A stretch of 64,000 nt of DNA. Source: CAXBMB01 sp052078155 (GTDB taxonomy: Bacteria; Pseudomonadota; Alphaproteobacteria; Kiloniellales; DSM-21159). Under the pieces are notes generated by a model that saw nothing but the letters and a program-made list of their open reading frames with translations, was not told where the DNA came from and made no database searches. This document shows positions 44,390-52,036 of the stretch, one piece after another. A program made the position numbers and the translations under genes. Each line of letters begins with the position of its first letter. Within the stretch, counting starts at the first letter, position 1. The stretch covers positions 2,542,001 through 2,606,000 of the forward strand of contig JBQJBP010000001.1 of NCBI GenBank assembly GCA_052078155.1, in the 5' to 3' direction.

Positions 44390-44525
44390 AGAGCATGATC
44401 GGTTTAGTCAGAAGCGCTTCGCGCTTGGAACTAAACCGTGAATCATCCTCTAAAACATTGAAAAGAGGCAAATTTACGCTTTAAGTGTCATCACGTAGTG
44501 ATTGCACTTAAAGCGATTTGACTCT
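44390..44525 (+). repeat. 136-bp intergenic repeat, full copy 3
   Basis: Same length and ends as copies 1 and 2. The right end (GATTTGACTCT, then AG) overlaps the M24 gene: that gene's TAG stop is read from the complement of CTA at 44524-44526. Confidence 0.9.
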
Positions 44526-45681
44526 AGCGGCCTGCCACCAGAATGCTGCGATCATACTGCGTCAGGTAATCACAGCCTGTCTCCGTGACGACAAGAGAGT
44601 CGCCAATGCGTCCGCCCAGTTTCCCGTCGACGGAAATACCGCCATCAACAGCAAAGGTCATGCCGGGCTGCAGAAGGGTTGTGTCCCCGGCTTTCAGTTC
44701 AGGCGCTTCCAGATAAGACATGCCGATGGATCGCCCGGTTCGATAGCCGGTTTCATAGCCTCTCTGGCGGTAAACCTCATTAGCGGCATCGGCAACAGAC
44801 TCTGCCGTCACACCGGGCCTGATGGCCGCAACAGCCGCCTGCTGGGCATCAATAGCGGCCTGCTGAACCCTGGCAGCTTCGTCACTGATGTCCCCGACAA
44901 AGAACATCCGGTCAAACCCCAGTTTATACAGCTTGAACTGGGCCATGTTACAGAAGCAGAAGTAGACCGGATCCCCTCGTTCCAAGGCCTTCACACTGGC
45001 CCGCCGATGCACCATGGAGGTATCGCGGCCCGATTGCATGATCTGCAGATTGTGGATCATGGGGGAAATGAAAGCCTCCCACCCCTTATCGGTCAGAAAT
45101 CCCGCTGCCTTGCGGGTTCCGGCGTTGATCACCGCCAGCGCCGCCTCATATTCCGGGGCCCCTTCAGTCAGGGCATCTTCCGCTGCCTGCATCATGGCCC
45201 CGGCGATGGCCCCGGCCTGTCGCATCACCGCGATCTCCTCCGGGGACTTGATCATCCGTTGTGCGCCCAGCAGCTCAGACATATCGAGCAGCCCCTGGTC
45301 CGGGTAGGTTTCGTCGAACCAGTTACGCACAATGGCGGGCAGGACGGTCGCTTCCACTGCGACCCGGCCAGGGGTGGCCCCCAAAGCCCGGGCCAAGACT
45401 CTTTCCCAGCGATTTTGTCCTGAATCTTCCCAGGTGAGTACATCTTCAACCCAGGTCATGGCGGCGACCATTTCCGACTCCATCAAAGGGGTCAGAACCT
45501 GAGGCGCGCCATCGGCAGGCACCAGCAAGAAGGTCGGGCGGCCAAACTCTACGGACAGATAGCCCCAGAACCCCGCCAGATAGGCGATCGAGCTTTCATC
45601 CGTCAGCACTGCCACATCAATGCCTGCCTCCCGCAACCGGGCCTGAAAGATGGCTGTTCTCTGCCGTGCCTGCTCCAGCAT
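44524..45681 (-). CDS. Creatinase-like M24 (pita-bread) protein lacking metal ligands
   Basis: From the ATG at 45681 (AAGGAG 7 nt upstream) the 385-residue protein has the creatinase N-domain (IDVAVLTDESSIAYLAGFWG) and the M24 C-domain. Of the five metal ligands of aminopeptidase P, only Asp257 remains. The others are Cys242, Arg317 (GRSIGM for GHGIGL), Asp346 (for Glu) and Gly360 (RIGD for RIED). The substrate-region His225 (MVHRR) is kept. Metal-independent relatives are creatinase and the ectoine hydrolase DoeA/EutD. The neighbours (EutA-like protein, GntR, amine demethylation genes) suggest hydrolysis of a small nitrogen compound; substrate unknown. Confidence 0.8.
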   Translation of the reverse strand: MLEQARQRTAIFQARLREAGIDVAVLTDESSIAYLAGFWGYLSVEFGRPTFLLVPADGAPQVLTPLMESEMVAAMTWVEDVLTWEDSGQNRWERVLARALGATPGRVAVEATVLPAIVRNWFDETYPDQGLLDMSELLGAQRMIKSPEEIAVMRQAGAIAGAMMQAAEDALTEGAPEYEAALAVINAGTRKAAGFLTDKGWEAFISPMIHNLQIMQSGRDTSMVHRRASVKALERGDPVYFCFCNMAQFKLYKLGFDRMFFVGDISDEAARVQQAAIDAQQAAVAAIRPGVTAESVADAANEVYRQRGYETGYRTGRSIGMSYLEAPELKAGDTTLLQPGMTFAVDGGISVDGKLGGRIGDSLVVTETGCDYLTQYDRSILVAGR

Positions 45682-45821
45682 AGCGCACTCCTTATGATCG
45701 AGAATTTTCCAATCTGTATACATCTGTTGCGAATTTTCAAGAATTTTGTTAGTTTTTCGCCTTCATTGGCGTGACCTGTGCACAGCTTCAGGCATTTAGT
45801 TTGTTGCCGGAGGAATGGACG

Positions 45822-46700
45822 ATGACGAACACAGTCTCATTTGCAGAAGACGCTACTGGTTCTTCAGCTCCTGAAAGCAAAGGCGCTCAAGACGAGGGCA
45901 CTCGAGGTCAGGACCCAGGACCGAAACACGGCGGAGCGTCTGTTCCTGTTCAGGTTTCTCCGCCCCGGCAGGTGGATTTTGATGCCGGTCGACATGACCG
46001 GGCAAAGATCGGTTTTGTGCTTCTGGCGTCAGAGCAGACCATTCAGGATGACGTCATGGCCTTTCGCCCGCCTGGCGTCGGCATGCATTTCGCCCGTCTG
46101 ATCAGCCCGGATGAAATCACAAATGCCACCCTGCAGGCGCAGATTGATCAATTGGCAGGCTGCGCCAGCAGCATGCTGCCGGACGGCTCTCTGGACGTAA
46201 TCTGTTACGGCTGCACATCCGGATCCCTGGTGATGGGGGAAAAACAGGTACTGACCGAGCTTTCAAAAGGAGCACCCAATGCCAGACCTACCTCTTTGAT
46301 CACCTCCGTCATCCGAGCCATGAGGCAGCTGCAGGCCCGAAAGATTGTTGTGGCTACCCCTTATCTGGATGAAATCAACCAACGAGAAAAAGACTATCTG
46401 GAGGCAGCCGGATTTGACGTTTTAACCATCCAGGGACTGAACCTGGAAAAGGACAGCGACATGGTCCGCGTCACGCCTGCCTTCATCCGGGACTTCGCCT
46501 TGTCGCTGGACCAGTCCGACGCAGATGCCATTTTTGTTTCCTGCGGGGCCTTGCGCAGTCTGGAGGTGATCGGGGAGATTGAGAGACTGAGTGGCAAGCC
46601 AGCGATCTGTTCCAATCAGGCGATGATCTGGGACTGTCTGCGGCTGGCGGGCCTGAATGACCGTTTTGGCGGTCACGGACGTTTGTTGTCCGACTACTGA
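45822..46700 (+). CDS. Asp/Glu racemase superfamily protein (maleate isomerase / EutA-like)
   Basis: From the ATG at 45822, after GGAGG, the product is 292 residues. The first about 55 residues are hydrophilic and low complexity. The rest is the double-domain Asp/Glu-racemase fold with both cysteine motifs: CYGCTSGSLVMG (about residue 128) and SCGALRSLEVI (about 230). This two-Cys arrangement is that of maleate isomerase, arylmalonate decarboxylase and the ectoine-utilisation protein EutA. It is divergent from the M24 gene (140 bp) and overlaps the GntR gene. No eutB/C/E is present, so ectoine use is not established. Confidence 0.82.
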   Translation: MTNTVSFAEDATGSSAPESKGAQDEGTRGQDPGPKHGGASVPVQVSPPRQVDFDAGRHDRAKIGFVLLASEQTIQDDVMAFRPPGVGMHFARLISPDEITNATLQAQIDQLAGCASSMLPDGSLDVICYGCTSGSLVMGEKQVLTELSKGAPNARPTSLITSVIRAMRQLQARKIVVATPYLDEINQREKDYLEAAGFDVLTIQGLNLEKDSDMVRVTPAFIRDFALSLDQSDADAIFVSCGALRSLEVIGEIERLSGKPAICSNQAMIWDCLRLAGLNDRFGGHGRLLSDY

Positions 46701-47373
46701 GGGCCTAGTCATTCCACAGCCGAAAGCCACCGCCGAAGAAATCTATGTGACCCTGAGGGATCGCATCTGTCTGCTGAGCTACCCCCCAGGTCTGATCCTG
46801 CGGGAAACGGAGCTGGCTGAAGAGTTTGGCGTCAGCCGCACACCTTTACGGGCCGTGTTGCAGCGGCTGGCCCACGGCGGACTGATCGAATCCCGCGATG
46901 GTGTCGGCACCGTTGTGACGGATCTGGATGACCAGCAGGTATATGACATCTATCAAATGCGCCTGAAGATCGCAGAGATGATCGGCAGCCTGGCTCCCCA
47001 CCCTCTCACCAGCGCCCATGCGCAAACGGCAGACGCACTGCGGAGCCGTGCCGCTGTGATCACCCAGAGCTTTGACCTGCAGGAATACTGGCAGATCAAC
47101 CACGACCTGCACGGCCTCATTTCAAAGATCATCGGCAATCAGGCCCTGCGGCAGATGTGGGACCACTTCTACTTCCAGGCCGCCCGCATCTGGTATCGCC
47201 ACGTCAGGGACAATTCAGAAGGTGTGGCCAGGGCTCTGGAAGCAGAACTGCAGGATGTTACCCGCGCCATGAGCGAGAACGATCCTGTTGCATTGGGGTA
47301 TGTGCAGCGCAATCACATTGCCTATGGCTTCAAACGCCTGCAGCAGGCAGCCACGGAGTCCGACAGGCAGTGA
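46657..47373 (+). CDS. GntR family regulator, FCD subclass
   Basis: The 238-residue protein has the GntR winged helix (ILRETELAEEFGVSRTPLRAVLQRLAHGGLIES) and an FCD effector domain (HDLHGLISKIIGNQALRQMWDHF, with metal-binding His positions). It overlaps the upstream gene by 44 bp, so it is probably co-transcribed; the start is uncertain because no ribosome site is evident. It is placed to regulate the divergent M24 gene, its own operon or the dmm genes 299 bp downstream. Confidence 0.88.
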   Translation: MTVLAVTDVCCPTTEGLVIPQPKATAEEIYVTLRDRICLLSYPPGLILRETELAEEFGVSRTPLRAVLQRLAHGGLIESRDGVGTVVTDLDDQQVYDIYQMRLKIAEMIGSLAPHPLTSAHAQTADALRSRAAVITQSFDLQEYWQINHDLHGLISKIIGNQALRQMWDHFYFQAARIWYRHVRDNSEGVARALEAELQDVTRAMSENDPVALGYVQRNHIAYGFKRLQQAATESDRQ

Positions 47374-47462
47374 TGCCCCTCTCTTTCTGACTGCCCTTCC
47401 CCAAAAGACCTGACTATTGATTTGTAGGCGAAAGATTTTTTCGCTGATTTCGTTCCTATTTC

Positions 47463-47474
47463 CCTTCCGGAAGG
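47463..47474. promoter_or_regulatory. 12-bp perfect palindrome, possible operator
   Basis: CCTTCCGGAAGG is perfectly symmetric and extended by imperfect flanks (TTCC...GGAA). It lies in the 298-bp gap between the GntR gene and dmmD, where a GntR dimer could act. Short palindromes of this size can occur by chance. Confidence 0.3.
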
Positions 47475-47671
47475 AGGGAAATGACCAAACGGTTGGTGCT
47501 GAACGTTCCGGCTTCGCCAGCCCACGGGGAATTTCACATTCTATTTGCCCCAAATTGCCTGATGGGAAAATAATTTGCTTGATAGGAAAACCAAGTTTCT
47601 GCCAGCATGCTTCCCATAAAGAAAAAAATACCACACATCAGGCTTTACGACAGATAGAGAGATATAAGCTC

Positions 47672-48805
47672 ATGACAGCTTCCTGGAGATTTTCCACCCT
47701 TGCCGATCGTCACCGCGCCATGGGGTCTGCCCTAGAAGACTGGAGTGGCATGGGCACCGCCTGGACCTACGACAAAGACCAGGAGGAGGAGTATCTGGCG
47801 ATCCGCACCAAGGCCGGCATCATGGATGTTTCCGGCCTGAAAAAGGTGCATGTAACAGGCCCCCATGCCGGGCATGTGATTGACCGGGCCACCACCCGCC
47901 GGGTGAACAAGATCAAGCCCGGTCGTTCCTCTTACGCCTGCATGCTGAACGACGAAGGAAAGTTCGTCGATGATTGTGTGATCTATCGGACCGGCCCCAA
48001 TGCCTGGATGGTCGTTCATGGCTCCGGTGCCGGCCACGAGCAACTGACCATGGCTGCCATGGGGCGCGATGTTTCGATCCGCTTTGATGACAACCTGCAC
48101 GACATTTCCCTGCAGGGACCGCTGGCCGTTGACTATCTGGACAAGCATGTGCCCGGCATCCGGGACCTGGCCTACTTCGCCCACATGCAGACCACTCTGT
48201 TTGACTGCCCCGTGATGATTTCCAGGACCGGTTACACCGGTGAACGGGGCTACGAGATTTTCTGCCAGGGCCAGGATGCCCCCACCATCTGGGACCGCAT
48301 CGTGGAAGAGGGCGCGGCCATGGGGATCATCCCCACGCGCTTTACCACTCTGGACCTGCTGCGGGCCGAGAGCTACCTGCTCTTCTTCCCCTATGATAAC
48401 TCCCAGATGTACCCCTTCGAAAACGAGTCTGCCGGGGACACCCTCTGGGAGCTGGGCCTTGATTTCACCGTCAGCCCCGGCAAACAGGGCTTCCGGGGCG
48501 CTGAAGAGCACTACCGCCTGCGTGGCAAAGAGCGTTTCAAGATTTTCGGCGTCAAGCTGGAAGGCACAGAAGCGCCAGACGAAGGCGCCCCTCTGCTCAA
48601 AGACGGCAAACAGGTCGGGGTGGTGACTGTTGGCATGCACTCCAGCCTCAACAACCACACAGTGGGCATCGCCCGCATGCCGGTGGACTGCGCTGTCCAG
48701 GGCACGCCCCTGACGGTCAGGAACGGCAGCGGAGATATTCCCTGCATTGCTCACTCCATGCCGTTCTATGATGTGGACAAGAAACGACGGACAGCCAAGG
48801 GGTAA
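47672..48805 (+). CDS. dmmD: GcvT-like aminomethyltransferase/demethylase of the dimethylamine cluster
   Basis: GcvT-fold proteins transfer one-carbon units to tetrahydrofolate. The 377-residue protein has the fold's landmarks: AGIMDVSGLKKVHVTGP, RRVNKIKPGRSSYACMLNDEGKFVDD, SRTGYTGERGYEIF, and GFRGAEEHY...KERFKIFGVKLEG. The ATG at 47672 matches the start of this family (SWRFSTLADRHRAMG). It stands 113 bp above dmmA. In dmm clusters this protein is thought to capture formaldehyde released by the monooxygenase as methylene-tetrahydrofolate; the symbol rests on this context. Confidence 0.8.
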   Translation: MTASWRFSTLADRHRAMGSALEDWSGMGTAWTYDKDQEEEYLAIRTKAGIMDVSGLKKVHVTGPHAGHVIDRATTRRVNKIKPGRSSYACMLNDEGKFVDDCVIYRTGPNAWMVVHGSGAGHEQLTMAAMGRDVSIRFDDNLHDISLQGPLAVDYLDKHVPGIRDLAYFAHMQTTLFDCPVMISRTGYTGERGYEIFCQGQDAPTIWDRIVEEGAAMGIIPTRFTTLDLLRAESYLLFFPYDNSQMYPFENESAGDTLWELGLDFTVSPGKQGFRGAEEHYRLRGKERFKIFGVKLEGTEAPDEGAPLLKDGKQVGVVTVGMHSSLNNHTVGIARMPVDCAVQGTPLTVRNGSGDIPCIAHSMPFYDVDKKRRTAKG

Positions 48806-48819
48806 CCCCTGTCGTTGTT

Positions 48820-48850
48820 GCTGCCGACCTTCTTGGCTGGGGTCGGCAGC
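48820..48850 (+). other. Stable hairpin between dmmD and dmmA
   Basis: GCTGCCGACC and GGTCGGCAGC pair perfectly over 10 bp with an 11-nt loop. No T-run follows, so it may be an mRNA-stabilising or processing element rather than a terminator. Confidence 0.6.
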
Positions 48851-48918
48851 CCCCCGTCTCAGTGATCGACACTCGTTTCCATAGCGAAAGAGTCGCCCCC
48901 AGTCGAAAGTAATACTCC

Positions 48919-49530
48919 GTGTCTAAGACTCCATTTGAGCCCTCCATCGCCAGCCGCCCGGTTTATGGAACATTGGAACCGCGCCGAGGGAAGCACCACT
49001 TGATCATCGCCGATGCCGAAGGGGCAGAGGCCATTCTTGATCTGGCCAAGTCCGCCCCCGAAGATTTCTTTTCCAAAGCCCACATTATCTACATTCCCAA
49101 AGCCGCGGACCCGGCACTGGGCAAAGCTCTGGAAGAGCTGGGCGCGGCCCAGTTCCATTCCAGCCCCAGCTATGCCGCCGCTGTACCGCGCCTGCGCAGA
49201 ACCCTCGAACGGGCCCATATGGGCCTGCAAATCTATCTGTGCGGAACAGAGGGTCTGATGGGTCAGGCCATGCAGGAAGCCACGGCCTGCGGCATCCCTC
49301 ACAGCGCCATCCAAACGGAACACCGGGGCTCGCTGGCCCGGCGCGTGCAGTGTGTTCACTGCAAAGGCATTACCGAAGATGTCACCCACGACCCCTTCGT
49401 TTGCGACCACTGTGGCCTGAACCTCTTTGTTCGGGATCACTACTCCCGGCGCATCGCCGCTTTTCAGGGTGTCTGTATTGACGCCGAAGACCCAGGAAAT
49501 GTCCCGCCATCAGTGGAGCGCTTCAAGTGA
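48919..49530 (+). CDS. dmmA: Dimethylamine monooxygenase subunit DmmA family
   Basis: The 203-residue protein has a C-terminal zinc- or iron-binding CxxC pair set (Cys145-x2-Cys148, Cys162-x2-Cys165) followed by LFVRDHYSRR, and upstream EHRGSLARRVQCVHC, the pattern of DmmA proteins. DmmABC oxidises dimethylamine to methylamine and formaldehyde. It starts with GTG and its stop overlaps the GTG of dmmB by 4 bp, showing coupling. Assignment rests on sequence pattern plus the dmmB-dmmC context. Confidence 0.82.
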   Translation: MSKTPFEPSIASRPVYGTLEPRRGKHHLIIADAEGAEAILDLAKSAPEDFFSKAHIIYIPKAADPALGKALEELGAAQFHSSPSYAAAVPRLRRTLERAHMGLQIYLCGTEGLMGQAMQEATACGIPHSAIQTEHRGSLARRVQCVHCKGITEDVTHDPFVCDHCGLNLFVRDHYSRRIAAFQGVCIDAEDPGNVPPSVERFK

Positions 49531-50492
49531 GTTCCGGAACAGCCAAAATCAATGTGGTGGTAACTCAGGTTGCCAAGATCAACGACCTTGTTACCCGCTT
49601 CCGCTTTGAACCCCGTGACGGGGGATTGCTGCCCACCTTTTCCGGTGGCGCCCACACAGTGGTGGAGATGGAAGACGATGGTGTCAGACGTCTCAACCCC
49701 TACTCCCTGATGAGCGATCCCCACGACCGCAGCGCTTACATGATTTCGGTCCGTCGGGACGATGAAGGGCGCGGCGGCAGTCTTTTCATGCATCAAAAGG
49801 TCAAAGAAGGCCTGGAGATGACCATCAGCAATCCGGTGAACCTCTTCTCGCTGGATCTGAGAGCCAAAAAACACCTGATGCTGGCAGGGGGCATCGGCAT
49901 CACCCCCTTCATGGCTCAGATTGCTCAGCTGGCTCCCGACGGTGGCCGCTTTGAGCTCCACTATTCAGTACGCAGCCAGGCTCTGGGCAGCTACGCTGAC
50001 GAGTTGCAGGCACAGCACCCTAACAACGTCCATCTCTACCGGGATGATCAGGGTGAGAAGATCAATCTGGAAAGCCTGCTGGAGGGGCAGCCGTTAGGCA
50101 CTCATGTCTACGTCTGCGGCCCCAAGGGCATGATCGACTGGGTCAGAAACACGGCTCTGGACGCCGGCTGGCCCGAAGAAGCCGTGCACTATGAAGAATT
50201 CCTGGCTCCCGCCAGCGGCAAACCGTTCCAGGTAGAGCTGACCGCATCCGGGAAATCCCTCACGGTTGGCGAGCACCAGAGCCTGCTGGAAGCCATGGAA
50301 GCTGCCGACGTGGACGCACCTTACCTCTGCCGGGGCGGGGTTTGCGGCCAGTGCGAAACAGATGTCTCCTCCTTTGACGGTGAGTTCCTCCACAACGATC
50401 ACTGGCTGACCGATGAGCAAAAGGCATCAGGGCAGAAAATCATGCCCTGTGTTTCTCGCTTTGTCGGCAAGAACCTCGTCCTCGATCGCTAA
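49527..50492 (+). CDS. dmmB: Dimethylamine monooxygenase reductase subunit (PDR/VanB family)
   Basis: This is a phthalate dioxygenase reductase-type electron carrier of 321 residues: FMN domain with RLNPYSLMS (about 55-63), NAD(P)H domain with AGGIGITPF (120-128) and VYVCGPKGMID (194-204), and a C-terminal plant-type 2Fe-2S domain with Cys268, Cys273, Cys276 and Cys308. It would pass electrons from NAD(P)H to the heme subunit DmmC. GTG start inside the dmmA stop. Confidence 0.88.
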   Translation: MSSGTAKINVVVTQVAKINDLVTRFRFEPRDGGLLPTFSGGAHTVVEMEDDGVRRLNPYSLMSDPHDRSAYMISVRRDDEGRGGSLFMHQKVKEGLEMTISNPVNLFSLDLRAKKHLMLAGGIGITPFMAQIAQLAPDGGRFELHYSVRSQALGSYADELQAQHPNNVHLYRDDQGEKINLESLLEGQPLGTHVYVCGPKGMIDWVRNTALDAGWPEEAVHYEEFLAPASGKPFQVELTASGKSLTVGEHQSLLEAMEAADVDAPYLCRGGVCGQCETDVSSFDGEFLHNDHWLTDEQKASGQKIMPCVSRFVGKNLVLDR

Positions 50493-50533
50493 CGCTCAGG
50501 ATCACCGCCGCTTTTTGATAAAGAAGATTAGCC

Positions 50534-51577
50534 ATGTCCCTTTCATTCAAAGACGAAACCTTTAGAGACTCCTTCTCTTTCAGTAATTCTCCGGATCTGA
50601 TCCATCGCTTCCCCTTTCCCTTCCATGAAGACAGCTACATGTACTCCGTCAACATGGAGCCCCACACGCCGGGGCGCCCCGGGTCGGCTTACGAGCACAC
50701 CTTTGATGTGGATGAGCATTATGTGGCGGAGATGGAAGACCGGGCCAAGGTCCTGGATGAGGACCCGCTGCGTTGCCAGTCCCTGCCCCACATGACCCTG
50801 GCGGGCTGGGATCTGCTTGAGCTGATCATGACCGCAAAGGCCAAGGATTACCCGGAGCATTTCGAACTGCACTGCGACGGTGACAACTGGCACTGGATCA
50901 ACCGGCCCCTGGGGATCGACCAGAAGTTCACCTTTGGTGATGAAGCCACTTTGCCCTATGGCCCCATGGAATACATCACCCGCCAGACACAGGGTGATTT
51001 CGCCCTGCTGGACCAGCGTGATGACAATCTTTGGATGGATGCAGGCATGGTCACCAGTCAGGCGGACTGGTCGCTCGATTTCGACATCGGCATGAATTTC
51101 TTCGAATGGCATGCCCCCGTGCCTCTGGCCCACGAGATGGGCGTTTTCCAACGGGCGCTGAAGTACCTGATGGCCATTCAGCAGGGCAGCCCTGTGCGCC
51201 GCCTCAACTGGACCATGACCGTCAATCCACTGCTCGATACCTCACCCGAGAACTATCATAAGTGGGGCACGCAACGCAGAGAGCTGACCCCGGAGAACGT
51301 CGGCCAGAAAATGTGCCTCAGGGTGGAGCTGCAGACCTTTTTCCGCTTGCCGCGCTCAAACGCGCTGGTCTTTCCGATCCGCTGCTACCTGATCCGCCTG
51401 GAAGAACTGGTGACCGTTCCCAAGTGGGGCCGCCGCCTTAACCGGGTCCTGCGCAGCCTGCCCGATGAACTGGCAACCTATAAGGGGTTCATCGGCAATC
51501 GCCCCATCATCGTCGACTGGCTGGCCCAGTATGACGACGGTGCCGAAACCTCTCCCGGTTTCTGGCCAGACCCCTGA
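50534..51577 (+). CDS. dmmC: Heme-dependent oxidative N-demethylase (DUF3445), dimethylamine monooxygenase catalytic subunit
   Basis: DUF3445 proteins are heme-dependent N-demethylases. The 347-residue protein has the family landmarks RFPFPFHEDSYMYS near residue 26, FSLDFDIGMNFFEWHAPVP-type W-H segment near 180-197, and the diagnostic C-terminal LRVELQTFFRLPRSNALVFPIRCYL. With DmmA and DmmB it would convert dimethylamine to methylamine and formaldehyde. It follows dmmB by 41 bp with AGAAGATTAGCC before the ATG. Confidence 0.85.
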   Translation: MSLSFKDETFRDSFSFSNSPDLIHRFPFPFHEDSYMYSVNMEPHTPGRPGSAYEHTFDVDEHYVAEMEDRAKVLDEDPLRCQSLPHMTLAGWDLLELIMTAKAKDYPEHFELHCDGDNWHWINRPLGIDQKFTFGDEATLPYGPMEYITRQTQGDFALLDQRDDNLWMDAGMVTSQADWSLDFDIGMNFFEWHAPVPLAHEMGVFQRALKYLMAIQQGSPVRRLNWTMTVNPLLDTSPENYHKWGTQRRELTPENVGQKMCLRVELQTFFRLPRSNALVFPIRCYLIRLEELVTVPKWGRRLNRVLRSLPDELATYKGFIGNRPIIVDWLAQYDDGAETSPGFWPDP

Positions 51578-51615
51578 GGGGCGGGCTGGAAAGCCGCGCT
51601 GATTTTTCAGACGGA

Positions 51616-51638
51616 GACTCCGGGCAAAGCCCGGGAGA
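51616..51638 (+). other. GC-rich hairpin after dmmC
   Basis: CTCCGGGC and GCCCGGGAG pair with one bulge around a three-base loop. No T-run follows. It may partly terminate or stabilise the dmm transcript. Confidence 0.5.
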
Positions 51639-51806
51639 CCGCAACAGGCAGTTGAACAGTCGGTGGGCGATAAAATTCCCGCCTACTGGGATATGGACAT
51701 ATTGTCGCACACCAATAGCGATAAATAGCCACGAGCTTTTTCCCATATTCAACAAGTCCATGTTTACTCAGAAGAATTATTATTGCACTATGAGAAAATT
51801 CACCGT

Positions 51807-52012
51807 GCGTTTGTCATGAGCTCCTCGGGTGAGGGAATCAGAGCAAACGCCAAAACACACACAGAGTCCCACAGGTATTGTCGCTAAGACAGAGCCTGAA
51901 AATCCCACTAAGGGAAGGGGCATGGGAGGCACGGCCACTGAACCACGCAAAGTGGTGCTCAGAGGCTGTTTCGGCGCATCACGTAAGGGGTCGCGCCGGT
52001 TCACGAAACAAA
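51807..52012 (+). promoter_or_regulatory. Structured 5' leader of amt, candidate cis-regulatory RNA
   Basis: Four consecutive stems can be drawn. P1: GCGTTTG (51807-51813) with CAAACGC (51844-51850), enclosing a CCTC/GAGG stem. P2: CAGG/CCTG (51872-51875, 51895-51898) with an inner TGTC/GACA stem. P3: CCAC-GCAAA-GTGG near 51942-51954. P4: GTTTC/GAAAC (51968-52009) enclosing CGGCGC/GCGCCG. The RBS AGGGGGGG follows at 52024-52032. CACCT just before it could pair with the RBS. I know no named riboswitch with this layout. Confidence 0.45.
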
Positions 52013-52036
52013 CACCTGTGAGTCAGGGGGGGTATA

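Larger units (their letters stand above)
51578..52036. other. Intergenic region dmmC-amt
   Basis: The 459-bp gap has no gene. The left part holds a GC-rich hairpin; an AT-rich stretch at about 51700-51800 could be the amt promoter; the right 230 bp are the foldable leader described separately. Confidence 0.6.

Noticed and set aside
47561..47580. Sigma-54 promoter-like GGGAAAATAATTTGC before dmmD
   Set aside because: The TTGC box and spacing fit, but the -24 element lacks CAC; too weak to annotate.
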